Shown one piece after another: positions 1 through 8,079 of a DNA stretch of 64,000 nt. Position numbers and translations under genes: made by a program. The stretch is from Candidatus Gastranaerophilales bacterium (GTDB taxonomy: Bacteria > Cyanobacteriota > Vampirovibrionia > Gastranaerophilales > Gastranaerophilaceae). Position 1 is the first letter of the stretch; every line of letters begins with the position of its first letter. Location: contig CALUTO010000002.1 of NCBI GenBank assembly GCA_944323735.1, forward strand, positions 62,001 through 126,000. The letters are read 5' to 3'. The notes below the pieces were generated by a model. It was not told where the DNA came from. It did not search any database and saw only the letters and a program-made list of their open reading frames with translations.

Positions 1-213
1 ATGCCAAGAAAATCAAAAGACATAGGTGTGATTATAAAATTTGATGACAAAGAATACTCGTATGAAGAAACAAGTTTGCTTTGAGCCAGACTTTACTCAG
101 TATTTGCAAGAATTGCAGAAAAAGAAATCCCTGTAGAGTTTATACAGAAGGTGTTTTCACCAGATTTTTGTAAAGAATTAGACTCCAAAATGGACTCGAA
201 CTCTGAAAATAGT
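1..213 (+). pseudogene. Small hypothetical gene interrupted by an in-frame TGA
   Basis: From the ATG at base 1 the frame is open except for a TGA at 82-84, then continues to TAG at 211-213. It would encode about 70 residues, beginning MPRKSKDIGVIIKFDDKEYS and resuming with ARLYSVFARIAEKEIPVEFI. Composition after the TGA is protein-like (charged helix, no further stops for 42 codons), which suggests a single TGG-to-TGA change in a former gene rather than chance. I do not recognise the family. The upstream region lies outside the window, so the true start is unknown. TGA serves as a normal stop elsewhere here, so recoding is unlikely. A terminator-like hairpin follows at 307-325. Confidence 0.5.
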
Positions 214-306
214 TAGTACAAAAGACTTTTAGCGATTTTTAAAAATTTGATTAAAAATTTTCAATCGCCGGAAACGCAGATTGGAACTTAAAAAGCCGTT
301 TAAAAA

Positions 307-325
307 AAGAGCCTTTTCGGCTCTT
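307..325 (+). terminator. Rho-independent terminator after the broken gene
   Basis: A 7-bp stem (AAGAGCC / GGCTCTT) with a five-base loop is followed by ATTGTATT and preceded by an A-run. It would end transcripts of the broken gene at 1-213. Confidence 0.6.
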
Positions 326-331
326 ATTGTA

Positions 332-480
332 TTATCTGGGCCGCAGTGGACTGTCTTGGATTTCCTTAACGCTCGGAAAGTTTCGCCTTTTGTGCTTATG
401 CACAAGCCGGCTCAATTTCCTCGCTCACCGGACTAACTCCCTCTGGTCGTGTCGTCCGTACGGAAATCCGTTCGAACCAC
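332..480. repeat. Duplicated tRNA-Ile 3' end split by an insert of about 120 bp
   Basis: Bases 332-352 repeat exactly the 21 bases at 542-562 (tRNA-Ile 3' end plus flank). Bases 473-480 (CGAACCAC) repeat 563-570, the next bases of the same tRNA. Together they make a copy of the tRNA 3' portion with about 120 bp (353-472) inserted in the T-loop. The insert has an 8-bp inverted repeat near its ends (GGATTTCC at 358-365, GGAAATCC at 462-469) and a 6-bp stem hairpin at 390-405 (TTGTGC/GCACAA). No coding potential is evident. It may be a small non-autonomous element or an integration scar. Confidence 0.7.
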
Positions 481-510
481 AAATGGTGCTTCTCGTCATA
501 CTACAGAGAT

Positions 511-543
511 AAAAAAAGACAGGTATAAAACCTGTCTTTTTTT
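511..543 (-). terminator. Bidirectional terminator downstream of tRNA-Ile
   Basis: The stem AGACAGGT (517-524) / ACCTGTCT (530-537) is flanked by a seven-A run and a seven-T run. It can terminate on either strand and sits directly after the 3' end of the minus-strand tRNA-Ile. Confidence 0.85.
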
Positions 544-546
544 ATC

Positions 547-620
<74 letters not shown>

Positions 621-958
621 TTGCTTTTGCATTTATTAAATTACCATAGACATTTTTTAAAATCAAGCAATTGTTTTTGGAATATGTATACAAGTTTACC
701 CTGAGCAGAAAAAATCTTAATTCTTTTTAACAGGAACTTGAGTATATCCCTATGATTTTTTCTTCTGTCAATGAGTTTTCAAAAATCAGAGAATTCGTCA
801 TCGTAGTCAATACCAATCATTTAATCTGTATAGCAAAGCTATAAGCCCCCTGTTAAAAAAATTTTACCTTAAAAATATTGCACACCTGTCTAATATCCCG
901 AAAAATTCGTTTTATGTTTAATTTTACAGTGAGCATTAGAAAAAAGGAGTATTAATTT
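621..958. other. AT-rich intergenic region
   Basis: No gene, repeat or RNA is evident here. It should hold the promoters of the tRNA (minus) and the gene at 959 (plus), but I could not pick convincing -35/-10 pairs. The last bases carry a good ribosome binding site, AAAAAAGGAG, before the ATG at 959. Confidence 0.4.
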
Positions 959-1372
959 ATGAAAAAAGTGCTGGCTGTATTACTATTTTTCTGTACATAT
1001 CTGCATGTAAATGCAGAACCGCAGAATTTTCCGCTTCCTGAAAAGAAACTCTATGAAAAAGATTATCAGACAAGCTGGTGCGAAAAACATAACGGAAAAA
1101 CAGAAGTCAGGCTTTTTGACAAAACGAGGATTGACTGCCTGACAGATTCACATGCTGTAGAATTTGATTTTGCCGGAAAATGGGGAGAATCCATCGGTCA
1201 GTCATTGTATTATGCTGCGGTAGTACACAAAAAGCCTGGAATTGTGCTCATTATAGAAAACAAAGAAACTGACGACAAATATTTACAACGTGTTAAAACT
1301 GTTGCAAATAAATACAATATCAAGGTGTGGACAATGTCTCCGGATGATTTAGTCCAAAAAGATGATAAATAA
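959..1372 (+). CDS. Secreted PD-(D/E)xK-nuclease-like small protein
   Basis: This 137-residue protein opens with a signal peptide (MKKVLAVLLFFCTYLHVNA, cleavage near residue 19). The mature part has the pattern RIDC (D59), then VEFDFAGKW with E68, D70 and K74, then a helix IGQSLYYA. This resembles a family of small exported proteins with a restriction-endonuclease-like core, in which an acidic residue is followed by a strand bearing the catalytic acid and lysine. Activity is inferred from the pattern only. A strong AAGGAG site precedes the ATG. It ends one base before the convergent gene at 1374, so no room remains for a separate terminator. Confidence 0.65.
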   Translation: MKKVLAVLLFFCTYLHVNAEPQNFPLPEKKLYEKDYQTSWCEKHNGKTEVRLFDKTRIDCLTDSHAVEFDFAGKWGESIGQSLYYAAVVHKKPGIVLIIENKETDDKYLQRVKTVANKYNIKVWTMSPDDLVQKDDK

Positions 1373-1373
1373 A

Positions 1374-2831
1374 TTATTTTGACTGCTGAAATCTGTTGCT
1401 AATCCAGTTTGCAACAGGTGTCAGCACAACCGGTCCGAAAAATCTGTAAATAGAAGCAAAAATTACTGTTGATTTAAGGAAGCTAATACCATCCAGTCTT
1501 TTTGCCAGTTGTCCCGGAGATAGAACTTTGTTTGCAGTGCTCGACTTTATAAAGTTTTCAACAAACTTGCGTTTTTCCGCAAATGTAACTTTTTCAGCAT
1601 TTTTAAAAGAATATTTCATTTCTTCCAGAAGCTCTGCATGTTTTGCTGCTTTCATTTCTTTGAAGGCTTCTGTGTAAGTATTTTGGAACTTTTTAATTGC
1701 TATCTTGATTTTGCCGTCAATTGTATAAGCACCTGCCGTGCAGGCAAGAGCAACAATACCCTGATTTATTATCATAGGCTGCTTTTGATCAGGTTCAATC
1801 TTTTTAGATTTTGCCGTTTCATGCATATAAAAACCGGATAACAAAAGACTTTCTGCAGCTATAAGATGAGGAAAACCATTTTTTTTAGCAAGAAGCTCAA
1901 CCACTTTCTGCATAAAACCTGTACCTGCAGCTGCGCCGATACCTTTTGCCATTAAGTCAACAGCACCGCCTTTGAAGGAAGGAATATTCTTCTTCTCTGT
2001 ACTGTGCTGTTTTTTGTTATTCAAAATACCTGCAACATCTTTAAATGTTTCGCTGCCTTTAAAGTTTAAAACAGAGTACTCATTGAACATAGGATTGTTG
2101 TCAGGAGCTTTAACCGGTCCCTGTTTTTTAAGGCCTAAAATATTTAAAAGCGGAGGCACAATTGCTATAGTCGCCATAGCCCTCAACGGTAGAAATACCG
2201 GCTGATGAATTCTTCCGGCTGTTTCCCTAAACATTGATTCAGTTTCTGGAGTGAGGAATATGTATGAAAATTTATTTCTTAGTTTTGAATCTGTTTTAAC
2301 TTTGTTTAAGAATTTATTAACCGCATTTTTTACAGGAACAGCAACAGCAACGCTTGTAGCCAATCCTAAAATACCTGTCGCAACAGAATGAGCAACCTGA
2401 TATTCGTTTTTACGTTTGTCATTATTTTTGTCATCGCCTTTTGTCGGCATGAAAAATAACATCGCCGGTCTAAGCACCGAGGTTAGAAACAAAGCAAATA
2501 AAGCGTCAGCAACAAGTGAATTTTTCTGAGTAATATCAAGAGTCAGGTTGAAGGCATTTGATTTTGCAAGCTTCATTGCAAAAGAATTCGGATTTGCTTT
2601 AAAACTCAAACGACCGCTCGGATTTTTTCCAGCGGTCGTTTGTTTATTTTTATTCACAGTATTGTTTTCAAGGCACACACCTGTTTTGTTTTCATAGAGA
2701 GCGGCATTTTTTAACTTCACTCTTTGCCCTCCGGAGCTCTGCACAGTGCTGTACTCATCAGTACCCGTGTGCTTTTGTTTGAACTTGCTAAGATGGTTCG
2801 AATTATAATAGAGTGAATTATCTATTTTCAT
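1374..2831 (-). CDS. Orphan membrane protein with FKA/FKG motifs
   Basis: This 485-residue protein is of unknown function. The first 90 residues are polar and contain LSFKANP. They are followed by several hydrophobic stretches (for example LVADALFALFLTSVLRPAMLF and a Val/Ala-rich segment near residue 160), further Phe-Lys-Gly motifs (LNFKGSE, PSFKGGA) and a lysine-rich helical region before a hydrophobic C-terminus. A GGGAAATAA ribosome binding site fits the ATG. It resembles the lineage-specific, helix-rich membrane proteins of Gastranaerophilales. I see no enzymatic motif. Confidence 0.6.
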   Translation of the reverse strand: MKIDNSLYYNSNHLSKFKQKHTGTDEYSTVQSSGGQRVKLKNAALYENKTGVCLENNTVNKNKQTTAGKNPSGRLSFKANPNSFAMKLAKSNAFNLTLDITQKNSLVADALFALFLTSVLRPAMLFFMPTKGDDKNNDKRKNEYQVAHSVATGILGLATSVAVAVPVKNAVNKFLNKVKTDSKLRNKFSYIFLTPETESMFRETAGRIHQPVFLPLRAMATIAIVPPLLNILGLKKQGPVKAPDNNPMFNEYSVLNFKGSETFKDVAGILNNKKQHSTEKKNIPSFKGGAVDLMAKGIGAAAGTGFMQKVVELLAKKNGFPHLIAAESLLLSGFYMHETAKSKKIEPDQKQPMIINQGIVALACTAGAYTIDGKIKIAIKKFQNTYTEAFKEMKAAKHAELLEEMKYSFKNAEKVTFAEKRKFVENFIKSSTANKVLSPGQLAKRLDGISFLKSTVIFASIYRFFGPVVLTPVANWISNRFQQSK

Positions 2832-3162
2832 TTATTTCCCAATCTGTTTTAAAATAAAACTCATTTTTGTGTTAGATGTGATTTAATTATTATAAATCGA
2901 GAAAAAATTTTTGTTGTTAATTTAACAAAATTTATTAGTATTTGTTACATAATTGTTACATAAGTCACAGAATTTTTCAACACAGAAATTGTAAAATTTT
3001 GAAAAATGCAGTAATACCAACTATTTTTGAGAATTGTATAAAAAACACTAATTGATATATAAAAATGATAGCAATCAGCAAGGGAGCAAAAAGCAAGCTT
3101 GACGCTCCTGCATGTTATTGCTAAACTTTAAGTTGGTTTGTTAATTAAAAAAGTAAACATTT
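2832..3162. other. Intergenic region with a long imperfect hairpin (3069-3123)
   Basis: This AT-rich spacer lies between a divergent gene and tRNA-Pro. The only structure I see is an imperfect stem pairing TAGCAAT (3069-3075) with ATTGCTA (3117-3123) and GGAGC (3083-3087) with GCTCC (3104-3108), with bulges between. It has no T-run, so it is not a simple terminator. It could be the end of an untranslated RNA or a leader structure of the tRNA transcript. Confidence 0.45.
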
Positions 3163-3236
3163 CGGGATGTAGCGCAGCTTGGTAGCGCACCTCGCTTGGG
3201 ACGAGGGGGTCGCAGGTTCAAATCCTGTCATCCCGA
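3163..3236 (+). tRNA. tRNA-Pro (anticodon TGG)
   Basis: A full cloverleaf: acceptor CGGGATG (3163-3169) pairs with CATCCCG (3229-3235), the D-arm is AGCGCAGCTTGGTAGCGC, the anticodon loop CTTGGGA contains TGG, and the T-loop is GGTTCAAATCC. The discriminator is A and CCA is not encoded. Confidence 0.97.
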
Positions 3237-3431
3237 TTTTTTGTTTAAGTTTACAGATTTTGCGATAATGTTTTTTATTTTTTCAAAAACCGCCGTTACA
3301 AAAAAATTATTGTAAAAGTATCTTTTCTGATAACATGCCGGAGTGTTTTTTGTCATCCGGTATATTAAAAACTCCGGAAACAACTAATTTTTATGTCATT
3401 ATACAGACAGCTGACTTATGGAAAGATACGT

Positions 3432-3458
3432 TTGAAAATTACACACTTGTGCTACAAT
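3432..3458 (+). promoter_or_regulatory. Candidate promoter of the DUF1893 gene
   Basis: TTGAAA (3432-3437) and TACAAT (3453-3458) are separated by 15 bases, slightly short; shifting the -35 two bases upstream gives 17. The predicted leader ends with an AAAGGAG site before the ATG at 3485. Confidence 0.4.
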
Positions 3459-3484
3459 ACTCATAATAACAAAAGGAGATTTAT

Positions 3485-3976
3485 ATGAAAAAGATTGTTT
3501 TGGTCCTGTGTGTTTTTGTTTTGTTTGCAACATGTGCGTTTGCCTTTGGAGGCAAGCCATCAAAATCCGAATTGAGAGCGGATTTGGAAGAACATTCACT
3601 GGTTGTTTTCAAAAACGGTGAAAAATCTGTATTCAATGGAAAAGGGATAAAACCGCTTGTCGACTACCTTGAAAATGATGACTTTCAGGGTGCATACGTT
3701 GCAGATAAAATAGTCGGAAAAGCTTCTGCACTTTTGCTTGTTTACGGTCAGGTGAAAGAGGTGTACACACCGACTATCTCAAAATCTGCAGTCAAAGTTT
3801 TTAAGCGAAACCATGTAAAATACCGTGCAGACAGAGTCGTGGATAATATTATTAACAGAGCAGGAACAGATATCTGTCCTATGGAGAAAAAAGTTCAGAG
3901 CATAAATAATCCTGAAGAAGCTTATAAAATGTTTAAGGAAATGTTTGAAAATTTCACTCCTGCGAGTTTTCAATAA
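3485..3976 (+). CDS. Exported DUF1893 protein
   Basis: This 163-residue protein has a signal peptide (residues 1-20, cleavage near AFA). The remainder matches DUF1893: LVVFKNGEKSVFNGKGIKPL, ADKIVGKASALLLVYG, VKEVYTPTISKSAVKVF and the hallmark IINRAGTDICPME near the C-terminus. DUF1893 has a cytidine-deaminase-like fold and is normally cytoplasmic with unknown substrate, so an export signal is unusual. AAAGGAG fits the start. The 3' end overlaps the convergent tatC by 23 bases. Confidence 0.8.
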   Translation: MKKIVLVLCVFVLFATCAFAFGGKPSKSELRADLEEHSLVVFKNGEKSVFNGKGIKPLVDYLENDDFQGAYVADKIVGKASALLLVYGQVKEVYTPTISKSAVKVFKRNHVKYRADRVVDNIINRAGTDICPMEKKVQSINNPEEAYKMFKEMFENFTPASFQ

Positions 3977-4685
3977 TCCCTGCCGCAAACAATCCGGCTT
4001 CAAACAACAGCCAGGTAGGAATACCGAGCATAAGCTGACTTACGATATCAGGTGGCGTAAAAATTGCCGCTAAGACAAGAATCCCGACTATTATATACGG
4101 TCGGGAATTTTTTAGTGTTTTTATGCTTATAAATCCGAATTTTACACATATAAGCACTGCAAGCGGAAACTGAAACATCAGTCCGAAAGCCAGTATCATT
4201 GCAGCAGAAAGATTAATAAAACTTTCCAGACCGAGAGTCGGCTGCAGCTGCGCCGAGGAGAAAGAGGCGGAAAATTTCATAATCAAAGGGAGAATCAAGA
4301 AAATACAAAATGCACTTCCTGCAGCGAACAGCAGCGTAGCTAATGATAAAAGCCAACCCAGAAATTTTTTTTCATTTTCATATAAAGCAGGCAGAACAAA
4401 TTTTCTCACCTGATATACAATATACGGAAATGCGAGTATAAAACCAATGACAAGCCCTGCTTTCAGCTGGATTACAAAAACCTCCATGGGAGAAAAATAA
4501 TGCAGATTTTTGATATTTTCAGGCAGGGAATTTTTTATGATAAAATCAATGCATTTCGGAGCAAAATAAAATCCGGGCAGCGACATAACAGCAACCGCAG
4601 TAAGCGAATGAATAAGCATACTGCGCAGTGCTTCAAGATGTTCAAGAAAAGTTTGTTGTGTATTATCCTCTGACTTTTTCGTCAT
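3954..4685 (-). CDS. tatC: Sec-independent translocase subunit TatC
   Basis: This 243-residue protein has six predicted membrane segments and the conserved N-terminal signature [17 protein letters not shown], which forms the twin-arginine signal binding site. TatC recognises RR signal peptides and assembles with TatA to export folded proteins. Its start overlaps the end of tatA by 23 bases, implying translational coupling. The next genes upstream in the same direction encode redox proteins with twin-arginine motifs, the likely clients. Length is normal for the family. Confidence 0.95.
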   Translation of the reverse strand: MTKKSEDNTQQTFLEHLEALRSMLIHSLTAVAVMSLPGFYFAPKCIDFIIKNSLPENIKNLHYFSPMEVFVIQLKAGLVIGFILAFPYIVYQVRKFVLPALYENEKKFLGWLLSLATLLFAAGSAFCIFLILPLIMKFSASFSSAQLQPTLGLESFINLSAAMILAFGLMFQFPLAVLICVKFGFISIKTLKNSRPYIIVGILVLAAIFTPPDIVSQLMLGIPTWLLFEAGLFAAGIIENSQE

Positions 4686-4920
4686 CTTTGAGTGCTTCCG
4701 CTTCCGCTGCTTTTTGTGCGTTTTCAGAAAGTTCCCGTGCTTCTTTTTTCAGGGTTTCTTTTGCATTTTTAAATTCGTATGCGGCTTTTCCCATAGCTTT
4801 TGCGAGTTCGGGTATCCGTTTTGAACCGAAAAGAAGTAAAACAACAACTAATATTAACAATATTTCAGTAAAACCAATTGACATAGAATTCTCCTTTAAC
4901 TTTGTGCATCCCTTTGTCAT
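4663..4920 (-). CDS. tatA: Sec-independent translocase subunit TatA
   Basis: This 85-residue protein has one N-terminal membrane helix (about residues 6-23, [15 protein letters not shown]), then the conserved [16 protein letters not shown] amphipathic helix and a charged Lys/Glu/Ala tail, the classic TatA/TatE plan. TatA oligomers form the translocation pore with TatC. A GGAGAATTCT site precedes the ATG. It is the first gene of a tatA-tatC pair with overlapping frames. No separate TatB is visible here. Confidence 0.93.
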   Translation of the reverse strand: MTKGCTKLKENSMSIGFTEILLILVVVLLLFGSKRIPELAKAMGKAAYEFKNAKETLKKEARELSENAQKAAEAEALKDDEKVRG

Positions 4921-4948
4921 TATAACAGGAAGAGTTTTTCATACATTA

Positions 4949-6268
4949 TTATATCTGACTTTGTTTATTTATGGAAATGATTTCTATAGCACCTGAAGGA
5001 CAAATATTCTGACAGGCACCGCAGCCGATGCATTTTGCGGCATTGTAGACAGGAGATTCACCGGATTTGTGCGAAAAAGCGTCTTTTGGACAGATATGTG
5101 CACAGAGTCCGCATTTTGTACATTTTTCATAATCCAGTTTAACCAGCCCTATTCTGCAATTTTGTTTTTCTTCAAGTGACATTTTTCTGATTGCGCCTGT
5201 CGGACAGATGTCAGAACAGTTTTTGCAGTCAAACTCACATTTCCCGCAGCTGAAATCTACATGGACTGTTTCATATTCCGCATCCGGCTTTTTCAATATT
5301 TTTCCCTTACAGTGCTCTACGCAAAGCCCGCAGTTCGTACAACTCTGTGCAAATCTTTCGGGAGAACCTGCTCCGGGAGGACATACCGGACGTTTTTTAA
5401 AACCCTCAATAATTGAAGAAACAGCATCTTTACCTTTTGCAAAAACAGCTATTGCAGCTGCTGCAGTTATACCCGCAGCGATAAAGCTTCTTCTCGAGGG
5501 ATTAAATGAAATTTTCTCATGTTGAGTGCCGTAAAGTATTCCATGCCCGGGACATTTTGCAGCGCAACGCATGCATCTTATGCACCGTTCATTGTCGAGA
5601 GATTTTTCTTTAGACACAATTGCACCTGCCGGACATTCTTTTTCACACAGCCCGCAGCCTTTGCAGATTTCCTCAGAAATATACATTTTAAATATGCCGG
5701 ATTTAGAGAAAAGCCCGAGAACAGTTCCGACAGGACAGATTGTTGTACAAAAAATCCTGTTTTGCCGGATAACAAGCAGCGCAATAACAATAAGGGGTAA
5801 AAATGTCAGAACCGGTGCTGTTTTTATGTTCAAAAATCCGGTTAAAATATTTCCGAAATTTGAATAGGGGTCAAGATACCTCAATACAGCACTAACCCCG
5901 CCGAGCATAAGAGCAGCACAAAGTGCAGCTATTGTGTATCTGATGTAAAAATGGTTTTTGTGTGCGCCTGATTTTCTTCTGAATATGCTACCTATTATGT
6001 CCTGCAAAACCCCGAACGGACAGATGACAGAGCAGTAAAACCGTCCGAACACAAATGCTGCAAGCAGATTAACCAGAACAATTGAAAGCGTTATGATTGA
6101 AAAATCAGCTATCAGCTTTGCTGCAGCTGCACCAAAATTCAGCTGCAGGACATAAGCTAACGGCTTACAAACCGGAAGGAAAGCCAGTATTGTAATAACA
6201 AACATTACAGCAGCAGCCGAAAGTCTGATGAAATAAGGTTTTTTGTTTCCTTTAAAATTTTTAAACAT
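4949..6268 (-). CDS. Membrane-bound multi-cluster 4Fe-4S ferredoxin (NapH/YccM-like)
   Basis: This 439-residue protein has four to five N-terminal membrane helices and two NapH/NosR-type motifs, CSVICP (C79-C83) and CTTICP (C174-C178). Canonical 4Fe-4S sets follow at C202-C212, C229-C239, C310-C320, C341-C355, C383-C393 and C413-C423, suggesting about six clusters. Between them lies SRRSFIAAGITAAAAIAVFA (258 onward), an internal twin-arginine segment plus hydrophobic stretch. The protein probably passes quinol or ferredoxin electrons across the membrane. Its ATG overlaps the stop of the upstream aldo/keto reductase, so the two are translationally coupled and likely partners. Confidence 0.85.
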   Translation of the reverse strand: MFKNFKGNKKPYFIRLSAAAVMFVITILAFLPVCKPLAYVLQLNFGAAAAKLIADFSIITLSIVLVNLLAAFVFGRFYCSVICPFGVLQDIIGSIFRRKSGAHKNHFYIRYTIAALCAALMLGGVSAVLRYLDPYSNFGNILTGFLNIKTAPVLTFLPLIVIALLVIRQNRIFCTTICPVGTVLGLFSKSGIFKMYISEEICKGCGLCEKECPAGAIVSKEKSLDNERCIRCMRCAAKCPGHGILYGTQHEKISFNPSRRSFIAAGITAAAAIAVFAKGKDAVSSIIEGFKKRPVCPPGAGSPERFAQSCTNCGLCVEHCKGKILKKPDAEYETVHVDFSCGKCEFDCKNCSDICPTGAIRKMSLEEKQNCRIGLVKLDYEKCTKCGLCAHICPKDAFSHKSGESPVYNAAKCIGCGACQNICPSGAIEIISINKQSQI

Positions 6269-7506
6269 TATGCACCCGTAAGAGCTTTGTATTCTTTGTC
6301 AACTTTTGCGAGCAGTGCAGGTATATCGAGCTGCTGCGGGCATTTTGATTTACACAGACCGCATTTTATGCATTTATCGGCACGTTCATTTTCTCTCAAT
6401 GCCCCGTAATGACTGATAAATCCTGTTTTACCCATTCCGGTTGTATCCTGTTTATACTGGTTATAAAGCGAAAAGATGCTTGCTATATCGACTCCGACAG
6501 GACATTCGCAATAACGGCACGCCGTACAGCCGATAGCCAGTGATTTCATGTGTGCAGCGAGTGCTCTGTCGTAGACTTTTTGTTCTTCTTCGGAGAGGGG
6601 TTTCAGGTTTTTAAAGGTTTTTATGTTATCCTCGAGATGTTCGGGCTTTGTCATACCACTCAGCATAGTAAATATTCCGTCCAGACCGGCAAGCCATCTG
6701 AAAGCCCATGACGCAGCACTTGCGTCAGGATTGTAATCCTTCAGAATTTTGGTTGCATCTGCGTTGAGATTTGCCAGAGCACTGCCTCTTAAGGGTTCCA
6801 TTACTATAATCGGAAGTTTTGCTTTTCTTGCTATATTGTACTGTTCTTCTCCACGGCAGGACTTCCAGTCTATTTTATTAATCTGCAGCTGGACAAATTC
6901 CCATTTATCATAATAGTCAATAATTTCCTGCAAAAGTTCAGGTGTGTCATGATGAGAAAAACCGAGATATTTTATTTTTCCTTCCTTTTTCTTTTGTTCA
7001 AGAAAAGGGATAACATTGTATTTCTTTGTGTTTTCCCAGTTGTGTTTGTTTAAGCAGTGGACAAGATAAAAATCGAAATGGTCAGTCCGGCAGCGTTCTA
7101 ACTGTTCGTTGAATATTCTTTCAACATCTTCTTCTCTGTCAAGCATCATGACAGGCATTTTTGTGGTCAGATTAAAAGAATCTCTGTCATAGTGTTTTAG
7201 AGCGTCTCCCATTGCTCTTTCGCTCTTTCCGTTCATATACATATATGCTGTGTCAAAATAGTTTATACCTGCATCCAGTGCGGTTTTTACCATTTTTTTG
7301 TTTAGTGCATCGTCTATGTTTCCGTTTGCATCGGTCGGAAGTCTCATTGCACCGAACCCGAGCATTGATACAGATATGTCTTTAAACTTTGCCGTTGCAA
7401 CACCTCCCGTAACAGCCGGTGCCGATGTTTTAAAAGTGCAGCCGCTCAGAAGCACAGCACCGCTTGCTGCCAGTATTGAATTTTTAATGAATTCACGTCT
7501 GTTCAT
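6268..7506 (-). CDS. Tat-exported lipoprotein aldo/keto reductase with C-terminal 4Fe-4S domain
   Basis: This is a 412-residue protein if started at the ATG at 7506, which has a GAGG site eight bases upstream; an in-frame TTG lies two codons earlier. The N-terminus MNRREFIKNSILAASGAVLL followed by SGC combines a twin-arginine motif with a lipobox. The aldo/keto reductase barrel shows FDTAYMYMNGKSE (catalytic Tyr region), TTKMP (Lys) and DFYLVHC (His). The C-terminus carries CTACRYC and CIKCGLCKSKCP, binding one or two 4Fe-4S clusters. It starts the operon that continues with a membrane ferredoxin and, just beyond, tatA-tatC. The substrate is unknown. Confidence 0.88.
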   Translation of the reverse strand: MNRREFIKNSILAASGAVLLSGCTFKTSAPAVTGGVATAKFKDISVSMLGFGAMRLPTDANGNIDDALNKKMVKTALDAGINYFDTAYMYMNGKSERAMGDALKHYDRDSFNLTTKMPVMMLDREEDVERIFNEQLERCRTDHFDFYLVHCLNKHNWENTKKYNVIPFLEQKKKEGKIKYLGFSHHDTPELLQEIIDYYDKWEFVQLQINKIDWKSCRGEEQYNIARKAKLPIIVMEPLRGSALANLNADATKILKDYNPDASAASWAFRWLAGLDGIFTMLSGMTKPEHLEDNIKTFKNLKPLSEEEQKVYDRALAAHMKSLAIGCTACRYCECPVGVDIASIFSLYNQYKQDTTGMGKTGFISHYGALRENERADKCIKCGLCKSKCPQQLDIPALLAKVDKEYKALTGA

Positions 7507-8079
7507 ATTCAAAACCTCTATTCTGTCCTGCTAAAAGCTTATTATGCAAGATTTTATAATTTTTGTAACCTAATTTATATGCTAACACCTGAGTATAACT
7601 ATCAGTCAAGTATTTTTTATAACTTAAAGTTTTAATATTAAATATTTTTCAACTTTTTGAAGAGAGTAGTTGCAAATCTGATGAAATCAATTTTAAAACA
7701 GACTTGTAGAAAACTCTGATTTGCATAAATAATGAACAATTTTCTTTAAAGATTAAATTCAAAAAAATAGTCCCGTGGCTGAGAAATCCAATATATGATC
7801 AACAGTAACCACTTGTTTTTATACAAATACTTAAAATATTCAGAAATTTTAACTTTTACAGATGTTTACAACCACCCGAACAGACAATTATTAAATATTT
7901 AACAATTAAGTATCACTTTTAGCCTTTGTAAATACATTCACTCGAACTTATTAAAAGGATTAGAAATGCTATCCCTGAACACCCGTCATGCGTATACAAT
8001 CAAAAAAAATAAAACCCCGCTTTTTGCGGGGCATTCCTAATTCCAAACGTTTCCCTGTATTACTGTAATCCTCATATCC
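7507..8079. other. Long AT-rich intergenic region
   Basis: Apart from the terminator near 8015 I find no gene or RNA. It should contain the promoter of the minus-strand aldo/keto reductase operon. TTGACT (reverse strand, about 7606-7611) is a possible -35, but no well-spaced -10 goes with it. Confidence 0.35.
8015..8031 (-). terminator. Terminator of the 610-residue gene
   Basis: CCCCGC (8015-8020) pairs with GCGGGG (8026-8031) around a TTTTT loop. On the minus strand the stem is followed by TTTTATTTTTTTT, a strong intrinsic terminator 49 bases past the stop at 8080. Confidence 0.9.

Noticed and set aside
1-213. TGA recoded as tryptophan
   Set aside because: TGA is the stop of the gene at 26996-28030 and TGG is used normally for Trp elsewhere, so recoding of the whole genome is unlikely; a mutation is simpler.
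327-512. Possible ORF through the tRNA-Ile copy
   Set aside because: It starts inside the duplicated tRNA fragment, has no ribosome binding site and reads through the insert; its composition is not protein-like.
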